DNA of 64,000 bases from Capsicum annuum (taxonomy: Eukaryota; Streptophyta; Magnoliopsida; Solanales; Solanaceae), in the NCBI RefSeq assembly GCF_002878395.1, contig NC_061122.1:76260117-76324116 (forward strand), written 5' to 3'. Of the stretch, positions 47,662 to 58,240 are shown in pieces. The position numbers were made by a program, and so were the translations under genes. The first letter of the stretch is position 1; every line of letters starts with the position of its first letter. Under the pieces are notes generated by a model. The model saw nothing but the letters and a program-made list of their open reading frames with translations, was not told the origin of the DNA and did no database searches.

Positions 47662-50600
47662 TGATGTCGGCAACCATAACCCACTAATAGGAAAGCCAAC
47701 CTGTAGTCTAGAACTACTAGTAATGGACTACCAAGAGAAATGCAGGAAGAATGCAAAATAAATGAAATAAAAAGGCAAGCATAGATAACATAGTCCCAAA
47801 ACCTGATGGAATCAGTATAAGAGTTTCTAATATAAAAAGATTGACAAAATGAGGTACAAAATAAATATACTAATACAACCCATATCTGAATACAACACAG
47901 AGACTATTCTAGTACATAAGAGGAAGAATAACAATACTCTACACACTAGGAGCTCAGCGTATGTCTTCACATCATAGCTGCTCCGCACGACACACACAAA
48001 ACGGTGAGAACTCATACGTTGATCGACAGGCTCTACAAGTATAATATAAGTACTGACACATGGTATTCAATAGTTAATTATCGATTGAGATCCAAAAATA
48101 ATACAAATATAAATAGCATGAAAGCAAAAATGTAAGCTACACCAAAATATCTGGCAAACTACATAATAAAGTTTATGATATAATAAGGATAAACTACCCT
48201 ATTCATATTCAAGAAAATAACATAATAAGGCTAAGGAGGTGTTAAGGATGAACTATCTCGTACTATCCATACTCAAGAATCTCTACACTCTACTATATAT
48301 CACTTCCCAATATACGAATAACGATCTAAAGGAGGATATGTATTAGTATACAAGGCCAAGGTATGAATATACAACCAAAATAAATAAAGGATGGAAGGGA
48401 TATAGAGTAATAACATAGGTTCACCTAGGTAGATATACATATACTTATAAACAAGGTTAACTCAAGGTACAGCATAAGTCATCATACCAGCATCTACAAG
48501 TCTCCAAATCATAGGTAGGGTCTCTAACCCATACGTCTAAACACGAGATAATTATCCATAATAAAGAAACCATAAAGAAAGGGAAAAAAGTATCATGGTC
48601 TAAAACCATAATCCCTAAGAAATGGAAAACCATGCGTAATAATATAACTATAAGTAAAAGAACAAGAATCATACCTCAATTCTCAATACCAATCCAATAA
48701 TCTAACCATAATAGCAATTACAAAAATAATACAAGGTAACCCGCTAGTCCGAGAAAAATACCTAATTGGTCCTTTCATAAACCACTACCGTTATAGGCTC
48801 AAAAAGTTTAATCAACACGTATCAAACAATAATGTAAGCCTATACCTATGAAACCCCTATAAGTCTTATAGATACAAGCTCCACACAATATACTGCAAGA
48901 AGAACTCATATCTATATCTATACAACCCTCACAAGGCTGATAAATATATGTGTAAAGTTGATAGATATAGGGAATACTGGTGATAGGCAACACACATGCA
49001 AGAATAAATGCCAAGACATAATCCATAAAACAATAGCTGATCCAAATGGCATAAAGTAACCTAGTGTATAAACACATCTCATTAATATCATCATCAATTA
49101 TCGTACTTGAACCGAACATCATATCATCAATATCATCATCAATCGCCAGAATTGATTTGAAATTTACATCATAAATATCATCATCAATCGCCGAACTTGA
49201 ATCAAAATTTATATCATTAATATCTTTATCAATTGACTATTTATTTAGTATTAAATATATATGTATATATAAATATACATGTATATAAGTGCACTATTAG
49301 AATCGTGGCTAAAAGAGTATAAATTCATAATTCATTGACCGAGGTAACTCCAGGACTAAATCATCATATAAGTGTTGAAATGGTTGGAATTTCTCACGAC
49401 CGGGGTAAATAGTAGTAGTAAAACTGTGGATTGGAATCTATCTCAGTCAAATCTCTAAGATCATCATTATTTGTCTAGAAAGCTCATAATATGTTCATAA
49501 AGATTGTATGATTGTGATTATGAAGAAATCTGCTTTAAAAGTTAAAAGTAGGAACAAATACCTTTTTAATAAAAGAGTGATAAGCCATATTTTAGTTGGA
49601 ATCATACCATTTACTGTCTAAGTGATCATGATTTTACCAAATCTTTGCATGTCATCACCAATATTCTAACTATATGATTACAATCATCAATATGTCTATA
49701 AAATATGACCATTTCCTTTACTAGGATATAACGCTTCTCATAACCTAACTAATCAATATCATAAACATGGCCTTGGGCCCAATAATATATATGGAATAAC
49801 TACAAAATCATAATCACGGCCTGAGACCGAAATGAATATTCCAAATAACAAAAACATCATAATCTGGGGAAAAACCATCATAATCCATCGAGTAATATAT
49901 TAAACGTTACTAAAGTTTCATTAGTTTTAACTATGACTTACACACTAACATGCATATATAAATTTACAAAAGCCAACAAGTCTTGGCCTAAGGTGAACCA
50001 GAGAGACCAACTTCTAATCCCCACAATTCATATTTAAGCAATTTCCACATCGGAATAGGCTAAGGTTTCAAAATCTATTTCTAGATGGTAAACAAGTCAT
50101 GATTAGCCCTAAGATAGCATTTTATCCTAGAACATGAAAGACTAAAGAAATTATACAAAAATTACATCTCCAAGATAGACTAAACAGTTCAACTAAGACT
50201 AATCATGCTTCCAATGTCTAAATCCCATCTCATATATGGATAACCTCATAATCATGCTATGAACTTGCTCTATCTATAAAAAAAGGTAATAGGATTATAG
50301 AAGTTTAACAACTATTTAAACTTAAGGGTCAAATACCCTTCTATCCCCAAAACTCACAATTTAGGCTAAGTCACGGTGTTCTACCCACAATCACATCTTA
50401 ACACCCCTATTAAACTGAAACATATATATACACCATCTCAAGAAGAAGAGTAGACAAAGTCTTACCTCAAAGCTAAACCACAACCATAGAAATGTTCATA
50501 AATTATTTGTCTTCACTCCATGATCCCAAAGTGTTGTCATGCTATAAATGTCGTAATATACATGACATTTTGACTAAAATGGGACCCCATATTGCTATAT

Positions 50601-51172
50601 TAAGGGTTCGTTCAAAATTTGGGTAAGGAATGGGCCCGTTGTACCCATAAATAGAATAAAAAATTGAACCTATCATAAGGACCTCAAAGGATAAGAAAGT
50701 TGTGCTTTAAAGTAGAGCACAAACAAACCGGAATTGGGGCCTCAAACATACCCACAATGTTTAGGAATTCAAGCCCTAATTTGTATAAATTTTACCAAAA
50801 ATTAAAATGGAAATTGAAGGGAAAAATAATAATAAATGACCAAGATGGGTTAGGTTTGCTTACCTTAACCTATGTGGATGATTTTCCACTCTTCCTCCTT
50901 TTACACTCTCAATTTAGTGTAAAAATAGTAGAAGAAGTGAAAGAAAATTGGGAGGTAAAAAGGGAATTTAAAGGCTACAGGTGCTTCTATAACGGATACT
51001 TTGGAGCTAAAGTGCCTACCACTATAGTAACAATACAACCATTAAAGTGATATGAAAAAAATATTGGTGCCTCTAACGTGTCCTCAATGTTATTTAAAAA
51101 GGCACTACTTTAGTGGTCCCTTGGAGCTAATGGGCATCTTTTATAATGGGTGAGGGCCACTAAAGCAGCCCA
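47662..51172 (-). repeat. Block J: long LTR-like sequence
   Basis: The left end has TGATGTCGGCAACC, and the block resembles the minus-strand LTR class with an AAACCTGATGGAATCAGTAT segment (47,799) and a CACTTTAGTGG/CCACTAAAGC U3 motif (51,108, 51,156). No coding domain is present in 3.5 kb. It is probably a solo LTR or an LTR with a lost partner. Both ends are approximate and there is no second copy here. Frames such as 50,700-51,050 are not conserved. Confidence 0.5.
49084..49236. repeat. 45-bp minisatellite in block J
   Basis: AATATCATCATCAAT or a close variant starts at 49,084, 49,129, 49,174 and 49,219, exactly 45 bp apart. Units share a CG(C/T)(A/C)...TTGA core. About three and a half units are present. 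Confidence 0.9.
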
Positions 51173-51173
51173 A

Positions 51174-51742
51174 TGTAATACCCCGTATTTCTTAAGCTTA
51201 ACTTAGCTCTAAGTACATGAGTAATCTTATATAAAACTTTTTGAAATACACAATATTTTTAAGTTTAGAGCCTTCTATTAAGTAGGAAATTAAGCCTGCT
51301 TTCCAATGATATAAATTTAGTCAAAATATGATACTCGGGTGAAGAGTTATAACTATTTTTGTAAAACAGTGTGCCAACTGATACTCCGGTGCATCGCAGA
51401 GCCAGGCCAAATGGCATTTGGCAATTTCTAGTGAACCTTTGCGATGCCACCGCATCCCGCCACTAGTCATTTTCATAATTGTGTAATCTAAGTATTCCAA
51501 TGCGATGTCACCACATAGAGGTGAACCTTTAGGCCTCATCCAAAGTGCCAACACGATAACTTTACGTCGCGCCACTGATTATATTCCCAGTTGGCAATTT
51601 CCAGAGACACAGCGCGATAGCGCCACGTCGTGCTAGGTGCATACTTTGGAAAATTTCAATGGAAATTAAAAGCTTCATCCATGGTTAAACTAGTTTTTTC
51701 TCATGATTTTAACACGCTATACATGAGATTTAATCCCTAAAA
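51174..51742 (+). repeat. Fragment H: start of a Ty3/gypsy LTR cut by the pararetrovirus
   Basis: Begins TGTAATACCCCGTATTTCTT and runs about 570 bp to the viral boundary. It contains GC-rich motifs (GCGATGCCACCGC at 51,441, GCGATGTCACC at 51,502, GCGATAGCGCC near 51,613) like the U3 blocks of other LTRs here. The rest of the LTR is not in the window. Confidence 0.65.
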
Positions 51743-51786
51743 TTGGATCTATTTAAGTTACCCGATTTATCCGCACCCCCTACAAT

Positions 51787-51799
51787 TGGTATCAAAACC
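51787..51799 (+). promoter_or_regulatory. Pararetroviral primer-binding site, copy 1
   Basis: TGGTATCAAAACC differs at two positions from the initiator-Met-tRNA complement TGGTATCAGAGCC used by Caulimoviridae. Confidence 0.82.
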
Positions 51800-51920
51800 T
51801 ATGTTGTTTACAATTACCGGAAGTAGTATATAATTAGATTTATTTGATTAAATTAATAATTTATTAATTATGATAAAATTAGATTTAGATATCAACCAAA
51901 ATATTATAAATATTGTTTAG

Positions 51921-53210
51921 ATGAATAACGTACAGAAATTACAAAAATATAAAGAATTAAAACAAATAATATCTAAAAATGTAAAGAATTTAAAATAAGG
52001 ACAGAAAACTACAGTATAACATAATTGTCGAAGTTAGTAAAAATTCAATAAATGCACAAAAAGAAGAAATATCAAATTTTGAATCAACAATAGATAGTCT
52101 AGAATATATATATATCAACATAACCTATATACGTTTAAATAAAATGAACAAAGAAAATTTATAATAGACGAAAAAGCATAGAAAAATCACGAAGGAGAAA
52201 AAATAAAAATAGTATTCTCTAATTTAGGAAGAAGATATAAGAAAATAGGTGAACATTTATATTTAATGTTCGAAAAAAAAATTAAAATTAGAAGATAAGT
52301 TGGCAGCCATGCTAAGAATAGAAAGAGAAAACGAAGAGATAGACAGAAAAAAAAGAAATAGATAAAATAAAACAACAAACCACATAAGAAATATGAAAAA
52401 TAGAAGAAACTAAAAATAGTAGGATTGATGAATTAGAAAAAGAACTACAAATACTAAAAGATTTATATGAAAAGAGATAGAAAGAAAAAGAAGAAAAAAA
52501 TAAAGAACAAAAATTATTAAACGAGATAAATCAATTCAAAGAAAAATTAGAAATAAAAATAAAGAACCAGAAACCAGTGAATTAGAAATAAATGCAATAG
52601 ATGCTGAAGAAACAGATAATTATGATTCGAAAGATAGTGAAACATAGAAATTCTAGAAAATATAGGAAAACTAGAAATTAATGAAGAACAAGAAGTAATT
52701 AATAAAGAAAGTCTAGAACTAATAAATACAGAAGTAAATATTCTAGATAAAAATATAATACCTAGTACATCAGAAATAAGAAAACCAACATATAATTGCA
52801 AAAGTAAGTTTAAAAGATATAATCCAAAGGATGAATATAATAAATAGACACCAAAACAAATAATTAATTACAACTTTTTAGATTCAGATTGTGTAATAGA
52901 CACAAATAAAAAAATACAACTATGGGTAGGATATATGTCAAAACAATTATTAGATAATAAAATAGATACAACAAACACACCAGAATATATAGAAAAGAAA
53001 TTAATAGGAATAGTAAAATTATGGTTTTTAAACCTAGCCGAAGCAAGTAAAAAAGTATTAAGATCTGATAATAAAACAGAAGGAACACCAACAACTACTA
53101 AAATACTACCAACAGAAATATTGAAAAAATATGAAATAGCTATAAGAGATGAATTTAGCAGTGTAACAAAAGAAAAAGAAGAACGAAATAAAGAAAAAGA
53201 TATAAATAGA
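51921..53210 (+). pseudogene. Pararetroviral ORF1, N-terminal part, copy 1
   Basis: An ATG at 51,921 starts a run of frames rich in Lys, Glu, Ile and Asn with coiled-coil character to about 52,720. A region aligning with 57,000-58,200 of copy 2 follows. The last part (52,935 on) includes KLWFLNLAEASKK and looks like the start of a coat-protein domain. Many stops are present, and at about 53,210 the sequence jumps to the end of RNase H. In the related virus group this ORF gives a virion-associated/coat-protein precursor; that role is inferred from position. Confidence 0.72.
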
Positions 53211-53294
53211 AATTTTACATTTACAATTGAAGTAATTAGTACTAACAAAAATGTTATTGCAGATTACATATCAAGACAAAGCTACACAGACTAA
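53211..53294 (+). pseudogene. Pararetroviral RNase H, last residues
   Basis: TIEVISTNKN then VIADYISRQ resembles the C-terminal end of a viral RNase H (the xxADxLSR motif). It is fused in frame to ORF1 by the copy 1 deletion. The rest of the polymerase is absent from this copy. Confidence 0.75.
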
Positions 53295-54491
53295 TATAAT
53301 AGAAGATGATGCTTTAGAAAAAATACTCAAAACCCTAACTACGCTTTTAGTGAAAGTGAATAGTATGGGTAATGAAATAGAAAAGGTAAAGACTAATGAA
53401 GTTAAACTAAAGTCTAAAGATATGAATCAGCTAACTCAGCAGTGTGCAGAGCTATGTCGATCGGAAGACAATAAAATTCCAGAGCTAAAAGGAGACATTG
53501 GGACACTCCATAAAACCCATAATATTTATCAATCTACAATTGCAGGTACAAGCAAAGGAGTTAGTGGACAAAGATACTAGAACATGAACTTGAATAAGAT
53601 ATTTGAAAAACCATTTATACCAAAAACACAAAAAGACCCCTTGTTCATACCCCCATAAATTACCACATATCAAGATAGTTTAAACCAACATAAAAAAACT
53701 TATAGCCATATAGCCTGAGCATACGTAGAAAATATCCACAAAGAACAGACTTATCTAAACCTTAACCCTAGAGCTATAAATATCCAAGAACCAAACACAA
53801 ACTATATAACCCAAAAATTGCAAGGTCACAACAAGCTAATCACATTACCAAAAACCAACCCAAGCTTAGTTAAAACTTGTTTCAGCTATGGATTATTAAA
53901 TACCGTATATACCCAAGATGGAGAAGAACTAACAGCTATAGAAGAATTACATAAAGTATTCACCATCTATAAAAGAGTAACCAAAGGAAATCTATTTTAT
54001 ATAAAGTTTTATACTGCACCAGAAGAGATATTATACGATGAGATCAAACTAGTTATACAAATTGTAAAAATAGGATTAACCAGAGATATGATTATATCAA
54101 AAGATATTGTCCAGCAGCCAGAGATACCTAAAATCGAGATACCTAATTTTTATGCAAATAAATGACTTATTGGAATAACTACAATTGTTCAAGAATTAGC
54201 AAATAATTATATTAATGGAAACCCAATATAGAGCTATTATTCAAGAGACCATCAAATGATTTATTCAAATTCAAAAGAACTACGACAAGAAAATATGGAA
54301 GACGTTAAATAATGGATAATGAAGCTACTTAGCCCAGAAAAATAATCTACTGCAAGAGAAATTAGGAAGGGATTCATTTCAGATGAATTATTAACAAGAT
54401 ATTGCAAGTTAATTGGACAAAAATATCTAGACCATCAATGTTCAAGATGTAAAGAAGAAGACAATATTATCCCAGAAGTTCAACTAGAATA
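53251..54491 (+). pseudogene. Pararetroviral third ORF (possible transactivator/inclusion-body protein)
   Basis: One frame of about 413 codons runs from ATG 53,251, which overlaps the end of the polymerase frame by 44 bases, to a stop at 54,489. It is interrupted by stops near 53,578, 53,656, 53,717, 54,162, 54,228, 54,309 and 54,342, yet stays in one phase. The N-terminal part is coiled-coil like (LEKILKTLTTLLVKVNSMGN); the C-terminal end has a Cys/His cluster (YCKLI...HQCSRC). Its place, after polymerase and before the promoter, is that of the transactivator ORF in relatives, but I see no motif proving it. Confidence 0.65.
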
Positions 54492-54834
54492 AAAAAAAAG
54501 ATAAGGACAACAGCTAAAAGATACACGACAAAAAGATAAGAAGATGAAGCAATAATGGAAAGATAAGGAGACAAAAACATCAAAGTGAAGAAAGCGACAT
54601 ATGAAGAAAAAGTTAACTTTGTGAAATATGTAATACGTAAATCATGTAAACATTTAATAGCTTTACTGTTTTTAGGATAGGCTTTCTGACTTTTGGTACT
54701 TGCCATTAAATGTAAAGACATAGGACCATTATTGGTTTTTATTAGTTTTTGACTAGAAAAGTATATAGGTAACATGTAAAGTTATATTAGGACAGATGTA
54801 AAGATGTAAAAAGTTTACGCATTTTATTTAGGAT
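54492..54834 (+). other. Pararetroviral intergenic region upstream of the promoter
   Basis: About 340 bp without a frame, AG-rich at the start (about 54,490-54,610) then AT-rich up to the TATA box. It corresponds to the place of the enhancer region of the pregenomic RNA promoter. No as-1-type TGACG pair was noticed. Confidence 0.6.
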
Positions 54835-54843
54835 TATAAATAG
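54835..54843 (+). promoter_or_regulatory. TATA box of the pararetroviral pregenome promoter
   Basis: TATAAATAG followed by a GAGCATTTGC segment fits the TATA box of a 35S-type promoter. It lies 86 bp before a poly(A) signal, the short-terminal-repeat arrangement of caulimovirid pregenomes. Confidence 0.75.
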
Positions 54844-54928
54844 TAGAGCATTTGCTCAGTTAGAGGCAAGATTTTCATGTGTTGAAAGCAAGCCTCCTCT
54901 TTTGTAAACAAAAAACTTTTGAATATTT

Positions 54929-54934
54929 AATAAA
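54929..54934 (+). terminator. Poly(A) signal of the pararetrovirus
   Basis: AATAAA within a TTTAATAAAAACC context, about 90 bp after the TATA box. It would be bypassed near the promoter and used at the end of the pregenomic RNA in a circular genome. Confidence 0.7.
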
Positions 54935-54961
54935 AACCAAATATATTTCCAAGGAAAAGCT

Positions 54962-55033
54962 ATGGATAAACAAAGCCCAGAATTATCAAACCTATCAGAA
55001 CAAGTATATTTATTTATGATTATGAATAGCTAA
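54962..55033 (+). CDS. Short upstream ORF in the viral leader
   Basis: ATG at 54,962 opens 23 codons (MDKQSPELSNLSEQ... ) ended by TAA at 55,031. Caulimovirid leaders usually carry several such small ORFs that influence ribosome shunting; this could be one. No function is claimed. Confidence 0.35.
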   Translation: MDKQSPELSNLSEQVYLFMIMNS

Positions 55034-55386
55034 ATTCATAAATTCCTGACAATCATGATATGACAAAATAAGTTCATGATAGTTACTTTATAGTAGAATT
55101 ATTCGAAAAATAGCATGTTAAGAAGTTTATTAACAAAGTGGATAAGGAGAAAAATCTCTAAGAACTATGCCATCCTAAAGGTGAAATCGGTGAGGCAAGA
55201 AAGTCGTGATAGGGGAGAAGCCAGAGTAGAGGTGCTATTTAAGGTAAAAGTATCCAGATTACCATGCTAATAGTGATCGAAGAACATGTTATTTAAGAAT
55301 AATCTAGTATATAGTAATCTAAAATGATCATATTTTGTTATGTGTATGACTGAAGGGAATATTTTGAAAAAAACATCATATGAAAA

Positions 55387-55491
55387 ATGAATATTTATTT
55401 ATCTGACGAAATGGTAGATAAATTTAAAATACTTGTTTTGTATGTACTTAAGAATATAGAAATTGTAGATATAAGAAAAATCATATTGTAA
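55387..55491 (+). CDS. Leader ORF a1, short and possibly truncated
   Basis: A 34-codon frame containing FKILVLYVLKNIEIVDIRK. It aligns with KILVLYITKDFELEDIKK in ORF a2 at 55,842, so it is a duplicate ended by an early stop. Beyond the stop similarity goes on briefly (KIFD). No known family recognised. Confidence 0.5.
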   Translation: MNIYLSDEMVDKFKILVLYVLKNIEIVDIRKIIL

Positions 55492-55589
55492 AAAATATTT
55501 GATAAATATTTAATGACTAGAATGAATTACATACTTCACCTACCTACTTATTCTTACAAATACTTACATACCAAACCTACACATCAACA

Positions 55590-55793
55590 ATGATAAATTA
55601 CATATATTTAGAATATTGGAAAATGGATATGAAAAATATACAATTAATGGAAAAACTAATGAAAACAAATTTAGAAGAATATATGAGAACTAAAGATATA
55701 ATATATATAGAATTCCTTAATGAAAATATAGAGGAATTATTAAGATTAAAAGAAACAACTAATAAATACTATTATAAAACAATTAATTACTAG
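55590..55793 (+). CDS. Leader ORF b1
   Basis: 67 codons, mostly helical and charged. The segment MEKLMKTNLEEYMRTKDIIY matches TETLIKENLIEYFRTKAIEY of ORF b2 (56,414); both end in a KxYYY/KEYYS motif. About half the aligned residues agree. It lies between promoter and primer site, so it would be translated, if at all, from the pregenome leader. Not recognised as a known family. Confidence 0.5.
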   Translation: MINYIYLEYWKMDMKNIQLMEKLMKTNLEEYMRTKDIIYIEFLNENIEELLRLKETTNKYYYKTINY

Positions 55794-55841
55794 AATCCAA
55801 GTCCAAGTTATCCAAGTTATTCATAGAAACCTAAGCATAAT

Positions 55842-56120
55842 ATGGATAATATGACAAGATATATATCTAATGAAACTAAGATACTAGTTTTATATATCAC
55901 AAAAGACTTCGAATTAGAAGACATAAAGAAAATAATATGGGAAAAAATATTTGATTATGAAGATGATTTACTAAGTACTAATTGGATAGAAGATGAATTA
56001 GAAAATATAGATTTCTATGGTAGAAATAATTCAGACAGTTACTATTTGATAGATATTATACAGATTAAAAATGCTAGAATATATTCAAAAAGTCAGAGGA
56101 AAACAAAGTTGGCTATATGA
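55842..56120 (+). CDS. Leader ORF a2
   Basis: 92 codons, acidic, with YISNETKILVLYITKDFELE and DIKKIIWEKIFDYEDDLL. It is the longer partner of a1 and follows b1 by 48 bp. Its end overlaps ORF c by 50 bases in another phase, an economical viral arrangement or the trace of a frame shift. No transmembrane segment or metal-binding motif seen. Unknown function. Confidence 0.55.
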   Translation: MDNMTRYISNETKILVLYITKDFELEDIKKIIWEKIFDYEDDLLSTNWIEDELENIDFYGRNNSDSYYLIDIIQIKNARIYSKSQRKTKLAI

Positions 56121-56373
56121 AGAAATTAATTATAGAAATCAGCATAGAAAAGGAAGAGAACAATTAAAAGAAAGAATAATTTGGATAAATAAAACCATAA
56201 AACAACTAGAATTAAAAGACAGTTTAGAATATGATTTAGACATGAAATTATTCATAGATGAAAAAGATAGGATAATTAACGAAATAGATAACCTAGAATT
56301 TAATATCAGATATAGTACAATTAGAATAAATTATTACAAAGAAATTTGCAATATCACAACTACTTTAGGATAA
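56071..56373 (+). CDS. Leader ORF c, coiled-coil-like
   Basis: 100 codons with a long Lys/Glu/Ile/Leu helix pattern (QLKERIIWINKTIKQLELKD) and NEIDNLEFNIRYSTIRINYY near the end. That last block loosely resembles the NLESIIDSLEY-type segment just after the viral primer sites (about 57,055), hinting at common ancestry with the start of ORF1. It could be the continuation of a2 in another phase. Confidence 0.45.
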   Translation: MLEYIQKVRGKQSWLYEEINYRNQHRKGREQLKERIIWINKTIKQLELKDSLEYDLDMKLFIDEKDRIINEIDNLEFNIRYSTIRINYYKEICNITTTLG

Positions 56374-56413
56374 AATTATAGAATAAGAGTATTTAAAATA
56401 TTAGAGACAAGAT

Positions 56414-56617
56414 ATGGAAGAAATAAGATTAACAGAAACACTTATCAAAGAAAATTTAATTGAATATTTTAGAACAAAAGCTATAGAATATTTAGAATAC
56501 CTTCAAATTTATATACAAGAATTACAAAGACTAGGAGAAAAAACTAAAGAATATTACAGTTTAGCATTTAATCAAATACCATCTAATCACCCCACCCCCC
56601 CACCCCCCAAGATATGA
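56414..56617 (+). CDS. Leader ORF b2
   Basis: 67 codons, a duplicate of b1, ending in a proline run (HPTPPPPKI) encoded by a C-rich tract at about 56,588-56,609. It is the last frame before the primer site of copy 2. Unknown function. Confidence 0.5.
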   Translation: MEEIRLTETLIKENLIEYFRTKAIEYLEYLQIYIQELQRLGEKTKEYYSLAFNQIPSNHPTPPPPKI

Positions 56618-56760
56618 ACATTAATTAAATTAAAATAAATACACTAAAAATAAAAATGTTTAGAGAAGTTAAGAAATATCCACGTACAACTAATAATAGA
56701 TCCATTAGAGCTATAATAGATCTATTTAAGTTATCTGATTTATCCGCACCCCTCTATAAT

Positions 56761-56773
56761 TAGTATCAAAGCC
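56761..56773 (+). promoter_or_regulatory. Pararetroviral primer-binding site, copy 2
   Basis: TAGTATCAAAGCC, two changes from TGGTATCAGAGCC and in the same context as copy 1. It lies about 1.9 kb after the promoter, an unusually long leader. Confidence 0.82.
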
Positions 56774-56894
56774 TGTGTTGTTTACAGTTACAGGAAGTAG
56801 TATATAATTGGATTTATTTGATTAATTTATTAATTTATTAATTATGATAAAATTAGATTCAGATATCCACTAAAATATTATAAATATTGTTTAG

Positions 56895-58235
56895 ATGAAT
56901 AACGTACAGAAATTACAAAAATATACAGAATTAAAATAAATAATATCCGAAAAACGTAAAGAATTAAAAATAAGGATAGAAAACTAAAGTATAGCATAAT
57001 TGTCAGAGTTAGTAAAAATTCAATAAATGCACAAAAATAAGAACTATTAAATTTAGAATCAATAATAGATAGTCTAGAATATATATATATATATCAACAT
57101 AACCTATATACGTTTAAATAAAATGAGCAAAGAAGAATTTATAATAGACGAAAAAACATATGAAAATCATGAAGGATTAAAAATAAAAATAGTATTCTTT
57201 AATTTAGGAAGAATATATAAGAAAATAGGTGAACATTTATATTTAATGTTACAAAAAAAAGAATTAAAATTAGAAGATAAGTTGGCAGCCATGGTAAGAA
57301 TAGAAAGAGAAAACGAAGAGATAGACAGAAAAATGAAAATAGATAAAATAAAACAACAAACCACAGAATAAATACGGAAAATAGAAGAAACTAAAATTAG
57401 TAGGATTGCTGAATTAGAAAAAGAACTACAAATGCTAAAAGATTTATGTGAAAAGAGATAGAAAGAAAAAGAAGAAAAAGATAAAGAACAAAAATTATTA
57501 AACGAGATAAATCAATTTAAAGAAAAATAAAAAATAAAAAATAAAGAACCAGAAACTAGTGAATTAGAAATAAATGTAATAGATGTTGAAGAAATAGATA
57601 ATTTTGATTCGAAAGATAGTGAAACATACATAGAAATTCTAGAAAACATAGGAAAAGTAGAAATTAATGAAGAACAAGAAGTAATTAACAAAGAAAATCT
57701 AGAACTAATAAATACAAAAGTAAATACTCTAGATAAAAATATAATACCTAGTACATCAGAAATAAGAAAACCAAGATATAATTACAAAAGTAAGTTTAAA
57801 AGATATAATCCAAAGGATAATATAATAAATGGACACCAAAACAAATAATTAATTACAAATTTTTAGATTTAGACTATGTAATAGACACAAATAAAATAAT
57901 ATAACTATGGGTAGGATAGATGTCAAAACAATTATTAGATAATAAAATAGATACAACAAACACACACCAGAATATATAGAAAAGACATTAATAGGAATAG
58001 TAAAATTATGGTTTTTAAACCTAGCCGAAACAAGTAAGAAAGTATTAAGATCTGATAATAAAATAAAAGGAACATCAACAACTACTAAAATACTACCAAC
58101 AGAAATATTGAAAAAAAATATGAAATAGCTATAAAATATGAATTTTGCAGTGTAATAACAGAAGAAGAAGAGAAAAATAAAGAAAGAGATATAAATATAA
58201 ATTTAATTTTAAAACTATCAAAATGTAATATGTGT
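56895..58235 (+). pseudogene. Pararetroviral ORF1, N-terminal part, copy 2
   Basis: Begins ATGAATAACGTACAGAAATT like copy 1. The 57,123-57,371 frame (MSKEEFIIDEKTYENHEGLK, then LYLMLQKKELKLEDKLAAMV) is the longest clean piece. Acidic stretches (EPETSELEINVID) and a region preceding the coat protein follow. Frames shift several times. It is cut at 58,240 by a solo LTR and continues after 61,996. Role inferred as the N-terminal part of a coat-protein precursor. Confidence 0.72.
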
Positions 58236-58240
58236 TATAT
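58236..58240. repeat. Target-site duplication of the solo LTR (left copy)
   Basis: TATAT here and at 61,996-62,000. Removing the LTR and one copy leaves the viral reading frame continuous across the join, which confirms both ends. Confidence 0.93.

Noticed and set aside
45580..47761. Host coding exon in remnant G
   Set aside because: Frames are short, with no splice-site-bounded open segment, and a gag-like knuckle is just upstream; decayed retrotransposon DNA is more likely.
49084..49236. 45-bp repeat as a CRISPR array
   Set aside because: The units are contiguous and diverged without unique spacers, and the DNA is a plant nuclear repeat.
50700..51050. 116-codon plus-strand frame as a possible host gene
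   Set aside because: It overlaps the LTR-like block J and its THTFxxx-like wording matches no family; no introns or promoter could be argued.
52547..53248. Hydrophobic minus-strand frames up to 126 codons in the viral region
   Set aside because: They are antisense to Lys/Glu-rich viral coding sequence; composition explains the apparent membrane segments.
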